Assembly (NCBI GenBank): GCA_014155875.1
Contig: JACEFZ010017415.1
Location: forward strand, 1 to 64,000
Source of the DNA: Cepaea nemoralis
Lineage: Eukaryota > Mollusca > Gastropoda > Stylommatophora > Helicidae
DNA: 64,000 nt
Direction: 5' to 3'
Shown: positions 54,350 through 64,000 of the stretch, piece by piece
How positions within the stretch are numbered: the first letter of the stretch is position 1
Layout of the letters: the number at the start of each line of letters is the position of its first letter
Position numbers and translations under genes: made by a program
The notes under the pieces: model-generated
What the model saw: the letters and a program-made list of their open reading frames with translations, nothing else
The model's database searches: none
Told to the model about the DNA's origin: nothing

Positions 54350-56600
54350 GCTATGAAGTTTTGGAAAGATAATGTGGTGGTTTCCCCTTGCCTTGGTGTT
54401 CTTTTAACTCTGCCTTTGACAGCCATTCCGACTGTGAGGACAAGTGGGTGCCCTGCTCTGTTCAGCTGCAGAGTTGTCCACTTATTCCGGTGGATACTCG
54501 GTCCCCAAGGCTGCGTTTGCCACACCGTGGTGTATTTCCCATCCTCTACCACCACGGGGAGGTGCAGTTGGGTTTTTCCCTTCCTAAAGTTATGTCCAAT
54601 GGTGGCCAAAACCCCCAGTACTTTAAGAGGACTAGTCTTGGTAAACTCGCTAGCGACATTCGCAACTGCGAGTGCTAACACGACAAGTCACCCGAACAAG
54701 CCAAGCAACCTGATACGGGTGAAAATGGCACGGTGCAAGAACATCAAAAGACACGTGGCATCCAAGATGTGCAGCGTCAGCCGACAAGAAGACGAGCGGA
54801 GAGAATCTACCTGCGAGCTACAGCAAACAACAAGAACCTCAAGCAAACTCTAATGAAGCTACCACGAGGAAGGACGACGATAACTCACCACAAACAAGAG
54901 CCAAACCTAATGAGAAGCAGAGAGAGGAGACAGACACCAGAGTCGGAAACACCGACTTACCGACAATCAAGTGGGTTGTCAAGCGTATCCAAGCGGAGAT
55001 GACAAATGAACGAATCCTGAAGCAGCTGCAAGAAGAGAATCTCCACATCCGATTCTTGAAAGCGGAGTGACTCTTCACCTACTACAAGGTTAATACAACC
55101 TTGGCGATGGTGACGACAGAGGGCAGCGAGATGCCGACCACAGTATCAATCAACAAGAAAATACAACAGCCAGAGAGATTCATCCCAAGAGTCAATCAAT
55201 GTTCAAGATGCCAGAAGGCTGGCCACAGCAGAGCAACATGTCGCAGTAAGACGGAAATCTGCCGGTACTGAGCCGATCACCACGCCTTCAAGGGGTGTCC
55301 GCTGGCCAAGCTGGACACGGACTTCCGAGCACCCAACAACAAAAGAAAGTGCGCCAACTGCCTGGGCAAGCATGGAGCAAGATACTTGGGCTGTCCGTAC
55401 CTCCAAAGACACAGAGACGTCTTAAAGTTCGCCATCACCACAAAGACTCCATATAAGGACGCAATGCGGAGGTGCGAGACAGCCACGTGCATCTCACAAG
55501 CGGAAAAAGCTCAACTGCAAGACCAGATAGATGAGCTAAAGAAGCAAATCAAGCTGCTTCAAACACCGGCACCGACCAGCGACAATGAAAAGCTGCTTGC
55601 TGAAATAAAGGAGATCCAGCAAAACATCAAGCAAGAAGTGGAACATATGGCCGAGATGAAGAAGGAAAACGAAGAAATGCTACGCACCATTAAAGCGGAG
55701 AGAGAGCTGCTGAAAGCTGAAATGGAATTAATCCAAAACAAACCAACAGAAGCCATACAAGAGAACACAGACAAGCCGCAAGGCGAAACCCAACAAAAGA
55801 CTGAAGCGAAGCCGCAAGATAAAGACAGCAGCTCAACCACGACGCCCGAGAAACTCAAAGGGAAACTAATATCCCGCCAAGAGGAGTACCCTGACGACGG
55901 CATGGAGTGGCCCCGGGCACCTATCTTGGAGGAATGCATAGAATCGGCAAGGAGAGAGGGTATTAAAGATGAACTCAGGCGCAAGGAATTCAGAAGGCGT
56001 TGGAAAGAAAAAGAAAAGAAGAAGCCCAAGAAACTCAGGGGGAATACCATGAGGTACAATATTACAGTGAGGCCGACCTCGAGTACTATATAGATGACGG
56101 AGAGATCGTCCCATGGCTAACCACAGGGGAAGAAATCGAAAGACAGCAAGAACTCAAACGTGAAAGTGGAAAAAGGTGCAAGGATGAAAATAACATCGAA
56201 AAACTCCTAAAGGCAATACACAAAAAAGTGGCAAAAAAAAAATTAAAAAATAAAAAGTCCTTATAAGGATTTCAACCAGTCAAGCCAGACTAGTCACAAG
56301 AAAAGTCACAACAAAACAAAACCACCTGAGGAGACGGGCACAAAAGATAGCCGGCGACCAACCCCCCCCCCCCCCCTTCCCCCCCCCCCCCTCACCCTCA
56401 GCTGACGTCACAGACACAAAAGCCGATATAACCAGTCCGGGTCAGGCCCAACTCGCAAGAGCGCACAAGACAGAAATAGGGCTAAGAACCCACATAAACC
56501 ACGGATCTCAACAATAACCATCGCTGAGGAAGCAGGCTGAACGAGACCGAATTTGGAATTTTTGTTTTTGAAAATTGGAATTGGAATTGGAAACTCGCGA
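54350..56600 (+). mobile_element. ORF1-only LINE-like element with (TTGGAA)n tail
   Basis: A region with a gag-like ORF1 (see next entry), a C-rich 3' untranslated region including poly(C) at 56361-56391, and a hexamer tail (TTGGAA)n at about 56574-56595. No endonuclease or RT lies downstream. It therefore looks like a non-autonomous LINE derivative mobilised in trans, comparable in concept to ORF1-only half-LINEs. The 5' limit at about 54350 is approximate. Confidence 0.6.
54690..56266 (+). pseudogene. Gag-like ORF1 with zinc knuckles and coiled coil
   Basis: The basic N-terminal part is in broken frames (54733-55002 and neighbours). IKWVVKRIQAEMTNERILKQ, seen from about 54970, and RIRFLKAE-like sequence precede a stop near 55068. 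Zinc knuckle 1, CSRCQKAGHSRATC, is at 55200-55241; knuckle 2 (CRYC...HHAFKGC, 55261-55300) has a stop in it; knuckle 3, CANCLGKHGARYLGC, is at 55350-55394. The open frame 55386-56093 adds a predicted coiled coil (KAQLQDQIDELKKQIKLLQ, then heptads to about 55750), an acidic linker and a Lys/Glu-rich end. Such proteins bind LINE RNA. Retroviral gag is excluded by the absence of LTRs or pol. Confidence 0.75.
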
Positions 56601-57515
56601 ATGTGAAGTGTGTATATTCTGTCTTATTTTGAAATATAGACTGCTGTGAAGTATTTGTCCATTCAACAATATGGTAGCTGAAGTTAAGTTTAGAATAGTC
56701 CCATCAAAAGCATCATTTCACAAGGTGAAGAATATGGCCTACAATTTAATTTGTCCGGTGTGTTTTATTTGAGAGGAGAACACCGGACATGTTGTTTTCT
56801 CCTCATTGATCTTCACTAGCATTAATTTTGAATGCTTCTCAAACACTGATATGGTGTTAAAACTGTATTAATTGTAATATAGATATGTTCTTTATAATGC
56901 CATATAAAAGGTCATCTGCAAAGATTTAGATTGGAAAATGTTATGTGATATCATTGTGACATATTGTTCAGACATCAGCAATTTACCGACACAAATTGAA
57001 TAAATAATAAAACGGGATACCATAGGATTCTGATGAAATAAGAAAAAGTGTGGGCGTTGAGCGAACGACTTCGATTGGTTGGATTTGAAATGCCCACGCA
57101 AGTCGTCAAGACCGAAATTGGCGGAACCTTCCAGCTCAGGCTGGGTCAAGCTTTCAATGTGTCAACATTAACTTTCTGTAGAAGGTGAGGTGACCAGTGT
57201 TCTGGCTATTCCCAGGATGGGCTCACATACCAGAAGTCCTTAAATGACGTTCCTAACCAAAAAGATTATCTGTCTATAGTAGCTGATGCTCACATATTCT
57301 GGTGAAGGGGAACCCTGACCGTGCAGAGATGCCAGCCCTCGGCCTCATTAAGACGGTATACTCTTAACTTTGGAACCGTAGGCATCAGGAAGAACTATAC
57401 AATTTTGTTATGATCCCTGGGGACCTTATGGCTATTCTCGACACTCCGGCAGATATTCTTACCTACCAGCTCATACCTTAACATTCTAATTCTTACCCCC
57501 AAGTCTTTCATCCTG
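56601..57515. other. Unassigned non-coding DNA
   Basis: AT-rich; no gene recognised. Confidence 0.5.
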
Positions 57516-57519
57516 GACA

Positions 57520-57690
57520 GCGATGTGGCCAGACACGAGAGGTACATCGGGAAAACGAGGTGCCTCGTTAACCAACACAAAACTGGCACTATTAGCCACC
57601 GAACGCTGATTCTTATGCGGGGGGGGGGGGGGTCTGAGCACCTATGGACCTGTCCGGAGTGCAATGAAGATACCCCAACTGATAACTGAT
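57520..57690 (+). pseudogene. Nimbus-like LINE 3' fragment, third subfamily
   Basis: Encodes RHERYIGKTRCLVNQHKTGT, then an approximately 12-base G run at 57620 that breaks the frame, and SEHLWTCPECNEDTP followed by an AACTGAT-type repeat tail (57675-57690). Compared with the subfamily-2 end EHLWTEWFDVQ, it keeps a CxxC that subfamily 1 also has. The 5' limit is uncertain. Confidence 0.75.
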
Positions 57691-58305
57691 AACCTTAATA
57701 TCCTAAACCCTTTGTGAGACCTGGAAACCAAGTTGCAGTACCACTGGGGAAATCCATGAGATGGGGACCTCCCAGACGACTTTTGCTTAGCTTGACCAGC
57801 ACTAACAAGAACCACTCTCTGCTGTGTTTGACCATGTCATGTGATTGAAATTGATTTAACGCAATACCACCTGCCAGGCATTGTTGAATGTTATTGGATA
57901 TACCAATAAATCCAAAGACTGATTGATTCTTTGTTCACACAATGTTCTGTGGCAAATATGTTTGTTATGTATACAAAGTGCACATTGTTATGTGACAACC
58001 TTGTTTGTTATGTGCATACAGTGGTTGTTCAATAATGTCCATGGATGTCCTGTCAGTCCCTAGATGTCTGGTGCATACATGATATACTGATAGACTGTGG
58101 AGATTATGTGAGTACGGAGACCTACATACTGGCCCACCTTTATCTATATTACAGAGGGTACCTCATTCCCGGGGTCAGTAGTAAAATTCCGTGATCCCCA
58201 CGCCTTCCAAGGGAACCTACATTCCTTATCTTTATTATCATTTTTCGTGAAGGGAACTTCACGTGGAGACAACGAGCCATTTAAAAGCTTCCCAACGAAG
58301 GCATA
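57691..58305. other. Unassigned non-coding DNA
   Basis: No recognisable features. Confidence 0.45.
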
Positions 58306-58309
58306 TGAG

Positions 58310-58625
58310 GTTGATAGCGTCACAATGGGGATGCTGGAGGGAAAGGATAGACAGGGGGAAATCAAGAGAGAAGATGCTGGACAGTTTGCCGTCATGGCAT
58401 GGAGGAACATCAGTATCAGAAATTATTGGCAGTTCACGAGACAGACGGCTACTTTCAGAGATGATTAGTCGCTTGAGCTACGGAGTTCGTGCTCTGTGCG
58501 AAGCTGTCGGCAGGGAGCTCTGCGGAAAGAGATCGAGCCATAAGGGATAAAACCTGGTGCAATGAGGCTGATCATCTGGCCTGTAAACTCCGCACGATCA
58601 CCAGCGTCATCCGGCATGGACTATA
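58310..58625 (+). pseudogene. RTE-C LINE 3' end with SINE1 piece inside
   Basis: 58330-58430 encodes MLEGKDRQGEIKREDAGQ and AWRNISIRN, matching 31210-31310. The extreme 3' end (CGATCACCAGCGTCATCC) is at 58597-58614. Between them, 58465-58575 matches the SINE1 body (CGGAGTTCGTGCTCTGTGCG ... GATAAAACCTGGTGCAATGA). Confidence 0.7.
58465..58575 (+). repeat. SINE1 fragment
   Basis: Only the non-tRNA body is present; the head with the promoter boxes is missing. Confidence 0.75.
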
Positions 58626-60525
58626 AGAAGAAGACATTATGTTAACATGAACATTCAATATTGTTACTCTCTCATGTGTGATACAAGGTGATCTTCCATT
58701 CACACCAGCCTGTTGAAGTATAGATGGTGGTTTTATCTGGAGAAACCACACTTGCCAAACCCAGCCTTACGTCGTCATGCCACTGCCTAGACACAAGCAG
58801 GAAGTGCACTAACGGACTTGTATCAACTTAAACAGACACTACTTGACTAGTCGCTGGGATAGATATTACTGAGATACAAAAATAGGTCAACACATATAAA
58901 ACGAAGACGTTGGACATGAAAATGTAATGATAAATAATAAGCTGTAAATAAATGAAGAATTATACAGACATCCTGGTCAGGACTTCAGAATTCGTGCACT
59001 GAGATCAGATTGATCTTGTGTCGCTCTAGAGAAGACTTGAATACTTATGAGGGTAACCGTGTGCAATGAAGGTTGAAATTCACAAACGGCAACCTCCATC
59101 TTTCTATCTTGATTTGTCAACACGTGCTCGCCTTTCGTTGCAACACACTTTACATAAATCGCTTTAGGAGTACCTAGCTGATCCTGTCTGTACCTCGGTT
59201 CTTGTAAGAGTTGTCTTACCTTGTGATGATTTTGCTGGGTATTCTCAAAGACATCTTTTCCAGTAAAGTAGAGTTGTCATAAATAATATGACTCACACAG
59301 GATAGACATACAATCAGATTACTAAAGAATTCGTTCGTTGTCTATTTATTTATTTTATGCTATAATCTGGTTCTTTGTACTGTCACTCATGGGGGATTTA
59401 GACAACTGGAATGTTGGACATTTATGCTGTGATGCTCCTTTATGTTTGTTGCATTCTGTTCTTATGTGTGTTTATATAATATGTATCTATTTTTAATATT
59501 TCTGCCTATTTGTAATACTGTTGTGTATTTGTAATATGTTTATATTTGTAACATTTTGAAGTGTTATCTGTTTGTCACTTTTATGTTGATTTGCAGTATA
59601 TGTGTGCAAACTAGCATTTCCTCCTGCAGTGAAGATCGCTCTTTTTTTACGATAATGATATATGTGTTGCTGGGAACATTAAGTGCAATATACGATATTT
59701 GTGAAGAACAACAGACGTTATTTTGTACTTTTATCTCCGTAATGTATTCTTTGTACTACTACTTCTTGTGGTGCCGGGTCTAGGGCAGGTATCGGCGACC
59801 ATGGCGTGCCAACAATCCCTGTCACTTGATATATTGATAATCTTGGTGTTGCTTTAATTATTATTTGTTGCCCAGCTGTTTCGGCTGTATGCGTGTCTGT
59901 CTTCCTCTAATTCTCTTGCCTAGTATTTTCCCATATGCGGCTTATTTCTTTACTCCACTTTTCCTTCCTCCTCTTTCTTTTCTTCCTCTTTTTTTTCTAC
60001 AACGTCTTCTTTTTTCTGACTTGCTACTGTATATCTAACTTTTAGAGACTAGTTCACTGTTATTTTGCAGCTAAAGGTTTCTTCAGGATGGAGTAGCCAG
60101 TCTCAGGCCAGCGACATACATCAGGGGAAGTAATGGCAGAAATCAAGAAGACTAGAAGACGTGGATGACAAAGGAAATTCTACAATTGATGGCTATTAGA
60201 CGAAACAGTAAACAAAATCTACCGATGTACATGCTGTGTCAGAACAATACTGTATCTTATCCACGAGGGAAAGTCATTACGTAACATGAATTTTAATATA
60301 AAGTGAATGTAAGAGTTTGGACAAATCGTATTTCACAGCACAGGCTGGCTTTCAGCAGTACCCCGTGTAGGGATAGTGAGGATTTAGAAGTTTCCAGATG
60401 AGCAGTAGCTATTACACAATCTCTGCCCTACTTCACTTGCACGGTGGAAGAATAACAAGCCGGTTTTTTTTATTGTCAATGAGTGTGAAATTTCGTGAAA
60501 TCAACAGAGGAATAATATTTCGATG
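58626..60525. other. Unassigned non-coding DNA
   Basis: AT-rich spacer. 59785-59815 (GGGCAGGTATCGGCGACCAT) resembles one end of some hAT elements, but no partner end was found. No gene is seen. Confidence 0.5.
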
Positions 60526-60529
60526 TGGG

Positions 60530-61680
60530 GACCACGTTTTTCGGTCAGAGGAGAGTGTATGAATAGGTAGAAAAATGTCAGACTGGAAGACAAAACATTA
60601 TTGATGAACTGCGTAGTGAGATACTTGCAAGTCTGGCAGCCGACAGAGTGAACGACCAGCTAGTCCATGACATCAGGCCATTGACTACTGAAGAAATAGC
60701 CATGGATTTTAACATGACTGGCTACTGCGCTGTGTACAAAAAATGTCCACAATGACCTCGGTTATAGGGACGTGTGTAGCAGATGGGTTTAAGACGGTGT
60801 TCCGAAAATCACGACAGATGATTTGTCACCAGCAAATGGACCGTCACGATCGAGATGATTTCCTACATCTAATTGTAACAGAAGGCGAGTCCATTGTGCA
60901 ACACTGCCAGCCAGAGAGGCAGTCGATGCAGTGGAAACACCCGTTGACTCTATTTTTTTCGCATATCCTTTACAGGACATCGCTGTCAACATCAGAATCT
61001 TTCAGCTGTCTGTTGATTTCTTGGCAAGATTACGCTCAGTAGTTTGCAATTGCTTTCTGAGCGACCGGCTCACATACCCCTAGGTTACCGACGCGAAGAG
61101 AACCGCTGCCGATTCTCGCGCACGTCACGTTACTCACAAGAGTATACGGGATTACGGAGAAAGTTGTGTAACCCCTAGACCATAGAGACCGGCCCCGTTG
61201 GCTATAGTTAAGAAAAGACTCAAGACGCAGGAATTCGCTGGCGAACATTATCTGAGATATCAAGAGCTCTATATTGATGCATTTCCTGGAAAAGGATAAG
61301 ACTGTGATAAGTGTTCTGTACAGTGACATACTAGTTACCAAACTGAAGCCCGCGATACGATCAAAACGCCAGGGAATTCTCTCAATTGAGTACTGTTACT
61401 GCATGACAACACGCACGCTCATACGGATGCCCATACAGTGAATACATTGCGTGCACTGAAATATCCAGTATACAGTCCTGACTGGCGCCATTGGACTTTC
61501 ATTTGTTTGGACCAATGGATGAACATTGTCAGGGTCAGAGGTTTAAAGATAATAACGAGGTAATGGAGGTGGTGCAAAACTGGTTTAATGACACACCCAA
61601 AAACGTGGACCTAGAAGGCACCAAGGAGCTAGTGGACAGGCAGCCAAAGTGTGTTACCAGGTAGGGGAACTATGTTGACA
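60530..61680 (+). pseudogene. Mariner transposase remnant, split by a SINE
   Basis: Plus-strand remnants in order: GRQNIIDELRSEI and LTTEEIAMDFNMTG (DNA-binding helix-turn-helix region) at 60590-60720; after a frameshift, DLGYRDVCSRWV at about 60754; EGESIVQHCQPERQSMQWKHP (the region after the first Asp) at about 60880-60945. The 241-bp SINE follows. The rest is KKRLKTQEFAGEH, LLLHDNTRTHTDAHTV (the second Asp, in the HDN motif) at about 61395, YSPDW near 61470 and NEVMEVVQNWFNDTPKN with DLEGTKELVDRQPKCV at the C-terminus. Several stops make it dead. Confidence 0.88.
60953..61193 (-). repeat. SINE2 copy inserted in mariner, with 13-bp TSD
   Basis: Minus orientation. CCCGTTGACTCTA (60940-60952) and CCCGTTGGCTATA (61194-61206) flank it, 11 of 13 matching. 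The complement shows an A-box-like TGGTCTAGGGGTTA, a CGGCAGCGGTTC-type stretch, TGTGAGCCGGTCGCTCAGAAAG, GCAAACTACTGAGC and an A-rich end. Confidence 0.88.
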
Positions 61681-61687
61681 AATATAA

Positions 61688-61998
61688 CACACACACATAC
61701 ACACACACACACACACACACATAAATACACACACACACATACATACACACACACATAAATACACATACACACACATACATATATACACACACAGAGACAC
61801 ACATACATACATACATACATACATACATACATACATACATACATACATACATACATACATACATACATACATACATACATACATACATACATACATACAT
61901 ACATACATACATACATACATACATACATACACACAGACACGCATACATACATACACACAAACACACACACACATACATATACACACACACACACAATT
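61688..61998. repeat. (CA)n and (CATA)n microsatellite
   Basis: (CA)n with ATA interruptions at 61688-61800, a (CATA)n core of about 30 units at 61802-61930, then (CA)n again. Long Cys-Val-Tyr-Met frames on the minus strand are artefacts. Confidence 0.95.
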
Positions 61999-62134
61999 TC
62001 TGGTTCTTATTGTTGTAAAAATGTTATATTCGTAAAATGATGATTTGCCTTCGTATTTGTTACGCTACAGAGTAGCAAGGGATCTTGTCTGTTTGTCATA
62101 CAACACGGCAAAATTTGACTCTACCTTATTACAG

Positions 62135-62312
62135 AGCTGAGGTTATGTTGAGAAAGCGTGTCAATCAATTCCCCCATCCGAAACGTATTCGAGGTAAAAA
62201 GAATGATGTCCCTCCAACTAAACAGAGTCGGACAATGAAGCACATACAAGAAGTGCTGAAGCATATACAAGAAATGCTGGAGAACAAACAAGAGCATCTA
62301 CGAAATATGTCA
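62135..62312 (+). other. Candidate internal exon, unknown gene
   Basis: An open stretch of 178 bp between an acceptor-like CTCTACCTTATTACAG and a donor-like TCA|GTAAGG. It encodes a basic segment (MLRKRVNQFPHPKRIRGKKN) and then an amphipathic helix (MKHIQEVLKHIQEMLENKQE). It matches no family I know, and no partner exon is evident; it may be a chance open stretch. Confidence 0.25.
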
Positions 62313-62397
62313 GTAAGGTTCATTTAGTTGCATGCCCTTTACCGAGGGCCGCAATCAACCCTAACATTTATTGACATTGTTTATTTAGTAGGCCATT

Positions 62398-62650
62398 TAC
62401 CGTCAGTAGTTTGCCATACAAACTACTGAACGTAAACTTGTCAAAATATCAACAAACGCAGTAAATTGCTGGTATTGACGGCGATGTCCTGTAAATAGGA
62501 TATGCAAAAAAAAAGGTGTGCCATACCATGTGAAAATCAACGTATAGCGATCCGCTACCAAATCGTCTGAGCTTGATATCGAACCCGGCACCTCGGGAAT
62601 GTGAAATTACGATTAAGACTCCTAGGCCACAGACGCCAACTGAATTTGAG
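62398..62650. repeat. Rearranged SINE2: tail plus inverted head
   Basis: 62398-62512 matches the SINE2 3' half in plus orientation (CAGTAGTTTGCC, GGCGATGTCCTGTAAATAGG, A-run). 62515-62645 is, on the minus strand, a tRNA-like head (GTGGCCTAGGAGTC, GCCGGGTTCGATATC) followed by the SINE2 block GGTAGCGGATCGC. The head is thus inverted relative to the tail. Confidence 0.65.
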
Positions 62651-62735
62651 GGCCTCTTCTCCAATTTGGAGGAGGGGGGGGAAGGGGGGGGGGAGAGAAT
62701 AGTCACAGAAGACGAAGCGACAACATGGGTGCGGC

Positions 62736-62880
62736 AGTAGAGCAATGATTAGCACGCTACCTGCAGGCGCGGTTGACATGTATTCAAATCCCCATGTGGC
62801 GGAATCTATGTTCATGACTTGGGCTGCAGGTGGACCCAGAATAACATTACAACAGGAGAGGTTCTGGGAAGTAAAGGTAG
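62736..62880 (+). repeat. tRNA-like SINE head, family 5
   Basis: A-box-like AGTAGAGCAATGATTAGC and B-box-like TGTATTCAAATCCCC about 38 bases apart, followed by unrelated sequence. A single copy. Confidence 0.4.
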
Positions 62881-62889
62881 CCGCAGTGA

Positions 62890-63150
62890 GCTTGCTCACG
62901 TGACCCATCCAGTGAGAGTGCCCACATCACCCATCTAGTGAGAGTGCCAACATACCCATCTAGTAAAAGTGCTCACATCACCCACCTTGTGAGTGTTTAC
63001 ATCGCCCATCTAGTGAGCGTGCCCACATCACCCACCCAGTGCGAGTGCCCACATCACTCACACAGTGCGAGTGCCCACATCACCCACCCAGTGCGAGTGC
63101 CCACATCACCCACCCAGTGCGAGTGCCCATATCACTCATCTCGTGCCGAA
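62890..63150. repeat. 26-bp minisatellite
   Basis: Units of GCGAGTGCCCACATCACCCA plus CCCAGT repeated about nine times, regular at 63040-63140 and degenerate to the left. Confidence 0.9.
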
Positions 63151-63231
63151 ATGGCTTTAGAAATGTGTAGCTATCACCACATACCAGACACGAATCCATG
63201 TGAAGAAAAGGGTGCTATGTTGTTGCAGACC

Positions 63232-63420
63232 GATAACATGGCAACACTGATTAAGTGCAATCATTTCACAGTGAAACCGATAAAATAGCAGCACTGATTA
63301 AGTACAATCATTTCACAGTGAAACCGATAAAATAGCAACACTGATTAAAGTACTGTCATTTCACAGTGAAACAGATAACAAGGCAACACTAATTAAAGTA
63401 CAGTCATTTCACAGTAAAAT
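63232..63420. repeat. 47-bp minisatellite, 4 copies
   Basis: Units share CAATCATTTCACAGTGAAAC and GCAACACTGATTAA. Confidence 0.9.
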
Positions 63421-64000
63421 CGAGGAAACATGACAACAATCTGTGAGATTAGCATTCGCGTGTTTTCATGATGACAATGATGTTGTTTTCTTCGACTGAT
63501 GCCGTTCAGGCGTTCATGGCGAGGGTTAATTGAAGTTTCAGCGCCTGTTACTAGCGCATTTCCTAGTATTTCCTCCTGTATTGTCTAGGATCGAGTACAT
63601 TCCCTACCTGTTTGCTAGACTTGTCATAGCTTCCTTACCTACTTAACACTTGTATATTTACAACCACCATGTCCCACTTGGTAGCAGACACCTCGTTACG
63701 ACTTAGAGGCTTTTAGCCATAACACGTTGTTCAATCAAACCGATCCCGTTGTTAAATTGTATATTGTTATAATGGGTCGGGGTGGGTGGTGCGAAGTCCC
63801 TGTCACATGACTTGAACGTCAATGGAATGTGTTGACACACTGATAGAATGGCATATGGCGCTACACTTATTTGGCAGCATGGTTGCACTAAGTCCTTCTC
63901 TGGAACTCTTAACTCAGCCACGCATGGTCAAACGGTCACTCACATACACCAAACTCAGTCCACCCAATTTGCCAAATCTACTAGCAGCAGCCTTGACACT
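63421..64000. other. Unassigned non-coding DNA
   Basis: No gene or repeat recognised. Confidence 0.5.

Noticed and set aside
54353..54853. A 166-codon plus-strand frame and the 130-codon minus-strand frame opposite it
   Set aside because: Neither shows a recognised motif; they lie in the probable 5' untranslated region of the ORF1 element.
59785..59830. Possible hAT terminal sequence
   Set aside because: No matching second end or target duplication was found within the window.
61629..61996. Three overlapping minus-strand frames of 108-121 codons rich in Cys, Val, Tyr and Met
   Set aside because: They are translations of (CA)n and (CATA)n microsatellites, open in every frame.

Overview
This is eukaryotic, almost certainly invertebrate metazoan DNA, most likely from a mollusc and perhaps a gastropod. 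The grounds are I-type LINEs of the nimbus kind (known from snails), many RTE-type LINEs, several tRNA-derived SINE families and heavy simple-sequence and minisatellite content. The taxon is an inference. There are no prokaryotic genes, operons or CRISPR arrays.

The one host gene I can recognise is a ferlin, otoferlin-like, on the minus strand. Three consecutive exons (23501-23559, 17714-17802, 16459-16558) have GT-AG boundaries, join in phase, and encode most of the first C2 domain (C2A), including the motif GTFRMVLQ. Nearly everything else is intron or flanking DNA filled with transposons. The remaining exons were not found and may lie outside the window or be too diverged to see.

Region by region. 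0-5.4 kb: a tRNA-like SINE, an RTE fragment and a 5'-truncated nimbus-like LINE with a 10-bp target-site duplication (TSD). 5.4-12.2 kb: an RTE LINE (family A) cut by a nimbus insertion, a 3.4-kb block carrying a dead DDE transposase, and a SINE. 12.4-15.1 kb: minisatellites and a 35-bp satellite holding a SINE. 15.4-23.6 kb: the ferlin exons with intronic LINE debris, including a twin-primed, internally inverted RTE copy. 23.7-27 kb: (GA)n and a 1.1-kb 31-bp array. 27.5-34.3 kb: nimbus fragments, a hAT MITE, SINEs and a 15-bp array. 34.3-36.2 kb: an RTE LINE with a nearly intact reverse transcriptase (RT).

37.1-50.7 kb is the most remarkable part: a nest of elements that can be taken apart. 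An RTE-B LINE on the plus strand is split by an RTE-A LINE on the minus strand (TSD TTTAATATC). That LINE is split by an 8.3-kb element with 446-460 bp terminal inverted repeats, AG...CT termini and a 6-bp TSD (ACCAAG). The 8.3-kb element itself contains nimbus and RTE-C insertions. RTE-B is split a second time by a 1.3-kb element with a 12-bp TSD. Removing the insertions restores the RTE-B frame. The 8.3-kb element has the ends of a Polinton/Maverick but no recognisable Polinton gene; it does hold a promoter-like sequence and a possible two-exon gene of unknown function.

50.7-64 kb: further RTE fragments, one with a mutated catalytic YADD; a LINE with only a gag-like ORF1; a mariner pseudogene interrupted by a SINE; (CA)n/(CATA)n; and two short minisatellites.
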